This document shows, piece by piece, positions 62,203 to 64,000 of a stretch of 64,000 nucleotides of DNA. A program made the translations under genes and the position numbers. The first letter of the stretch is position 1. Each line of letters begins with the position of its first letter. Below the pieces are notes generated by a model. The model was not told the origin of the DNA. It made no database searches and was given only the letters and a program-made list of their open reading frames with translations. The DNA lies in NCBI RefSeq assembly GCF_019059575.1, contig NW_024882729.1, positions 145,897 to 209,896 of the forward strand, read 5' to 3'. The stretch is from Amphibalanus amphitrite (taxonomy: Eukaryota > Arthropoda > Thecostraca > Balanomorpha > Balanidae).

Positions 62203-62698
62203 GCGAACCGACGCTCGGAGAGGCGGATCGCGGGTGCTGGCGTGCAGAGAAATCTTTACCCTGTACGCCGTAGAAGATCGGCTGGGTTTCGTGAAAAATA
62301 GTAGAGGAATTGTCGAAAGAAAATTCATCGATCTATCATTTGAGACTAAGAACTATTGATTCCTTCAAAGGTTGACCGAGATATCGCTCGCCGAAAACAG
62401 GCCATTTAACATGTAAACCCTATGGGCTGGTAGGAAATGTACGCCGTGGAGCAGCGGTGCTACCAACTAACTTCGGCGGGGGCCGGTATGAGTAGAGCAT
62501 GGGTCCCGAAAAATTCTTCAGAAACTAGAGAAATTCTCGCGGCCACCGGCATTTAGGCGATCTGCTCGTGCTTTTGTCACTGGAGCGCTTCTTTCACGGA
62601 GATTGCGCCGGCCGCCTGCAACGGACGAAAAATACACGGCTTTGCAATCCGGCTGATCGTGGGAAAATACAGCCGGAGGTCTCGGCTCTATGCAGGTA
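62203..62698. other. Unassigned stretch
   Basis: Moderate GC, no supported exon. Ends at the terminus of the next element. Confidence 0.4.
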
Positions 62699-63680
62699 TA
62701 GGGTAGACCGGGGCAAGTCGCCCCGCCGAGGTAAAACGCCTCAGCGATGTTTCTCGGAACTGGCAAGGTTCTGGAGAAACATCATCTCTTCTTTAAAACG
62801 TGCACTATGACTATATGATCATTATATGAGCAGACTGGAAAGAAATTGTGATGACTCTTTAGGGAGATATAGCCAAAAATGTGTTTTGGGAGCGATTTTT
62901 ATGTTTTGTTGTCAGCTTATGCATCATGGCGTTCTTTTATGGTCCACAGCATGTTAACGACTTTTATGTATTTTGAACAACTTTATCAAACGCTTATAAT
63001 GCCGGGTTGGTTCGTGTTAAATTATGCCTTGCTGGAGTGCAAGGCGTTGTTCTCTGACCGAACTACGTGTTGGGGTAAAACGCCCCAGTAGGTCGCGGGG
63101 CAAAACGCCCCATGGGGCGTTTTACCTCATGTGTTGTTCGGACTACCCACTTCCTAATGTTCGGTAGCTAGCTAACAGTAAGTTTCTATGCATTTATATG
63201 TACTTTTCTCAGCAACTGGATGGCAAAGGAAGTATTTTGTTAACATTTCCATTGCAATAATTTATTATTTGGCCTTATGAGGCAGGTGAAAAACCTGCTC
63301 ATACAATAGTGTCATAGCTGAACACCTGATAGGATGGAAGGAGCTAACTTCAGTGCCGTGCTTCCCAAGGTCTAACAGACCTCTCATATACGATTTAAGT
63401 CAACTAGCATGTTTAATCTTTAATCTAGAGTATGGGGCTTCTTGCCCCAGGCCGTGGGGCGTTTTGCCCTGGGGTTGGGGCAAAATGCCCCATTTGCAGT
63501 TGCTTCACAAATCACTTCCTAGCTAGGAGTCCGATCATAAGTGAATGAATTTGAGGGGTGGAATTTAAAGTAAAATGTCCAAAGAACGCATTGAGCACAA
63601 ATTTGGCCTTCCAGGTGATGTGGGACAAAAGTTATGTAGCAAAATAAATTATCTGGGGCGTCTTGTCCCAGGCTACCCTA
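62699..63680. mobile_element. Element with TAGGGTAGACCGGGGC ends and GGGGCAAAACGCCCC motifs
   Basis: Left TAGGGTAGACCGGGGCAAG, right CTTGTCCCAGGCTACCCTA. Palindromic motifs such as GGGGCAAAACGCCCC and GGGGCGTTTTACC recur at about 63071, 63101 and 63113, and GGGGCGTTTTGCCC and GGGGCAAAATGCCCC at about 63457-63491. No coding. Confidence 0.65.
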
Positions 63681-64000
63681 CCACCGGGAGAGATGTATTT
63701 ATTGTATAGTATATACCACTGGCTCGATGTATAGCCTGCAAGTTGGCTTTGGTGCAAACATGTCAAACAGGGTATAGGGCGGATCGATGTAAGCAAATCA
63801 GACGTTCAATTGACAATTTCCGATTCTTATTCGATAATTACGACCAATTATATTTTATTTTGGGAAGATTTATTGGGACCGGAGCAATAAAATCTCATTT
63901 TCCCCCTGTCTCCTTACCTATCTCCCAAACCCCTTGCTCACGATCATCTGTCCTCTCTTTAGTATCAGTCTCCTTCCCGTCCTCCCCGGTCTCTGACAAG

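Noticed and set aside
1..64000. CRISPR arrays, bacterial operons, viral coding genes
   Set aside because: Tandem arrays here are contiguous minisatellites without unique spacers, genes have GT-AG introns, and no viral replication or capsid protein was recognised.

Overview
The window is animal nuclear DNA, almost certainly from an arthropod and perhaps a crustacean. It carries the end of an insect-type gustatory receptor, a Cys-loop channel of the invertebrate VPGRM class, and an intron-rich retinol-dehydrogenase-like gene. Exons are short (52-265 bp), GT-AG bounded and separated by introns of up to 13 kb. There are no bacterial operons or CRISPR arrays. The species cannot be fixed from sequence alone.

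Layout. (1) 2-616, + strand: 3' end of a gustatory receptor gene with its poly(A) signal. (2) 10705-41157, - strand: a Cys-loop ligand-gated ion channel gene spread over at least ten exons and more than 30 kb. Its exons are too short to show as long ORFs, but splice phases agree at seven of nine junctions. The first exon (start codon) and the M3-M4 loop exon were not found. (3) 42879-43838, + strand: a short unknown reading frame split by a hAT-type MITE. (4) 49647-58324, - strand: a complete seven-exon short-chain dehydrogenase of the RDH11-14 type, 379 codons plus stop, with Gln in place of the catalytic Lys. (5) A weak hypothetical exon at about 9262-9584 (-) and two promoter-like regions (near 29176 and 30845, +).

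Most of the rest is nested non-autonomous DNA transposons. The main class is a set of TTAA-flanked, piggyBac-like MITEs (TIR begins CCC). They carry a subterminal (G)n-core-(C)n palindrome at each end, and their interiors are packed with AGGTCA/TGACCT half-sites and, in some families, paired TGACGTCA sites. Several insertions are proven by uninterrupted paralogous copies in the same window. hAT-like elements with 8-bp target duplications, two of which hold GC-rich minisatellites, foldback elements, CACTG-ended elements and a CGAGCGAG-ended family fill most remaining space.

The most unusual observation is a set of splice-site ladders. At three exon edges in the two intact multi-exon genes, the exon-intron junction has been amplified in tandem into the intron, leaving several extra copies of a 3' or 5' splice site next to the real exon.
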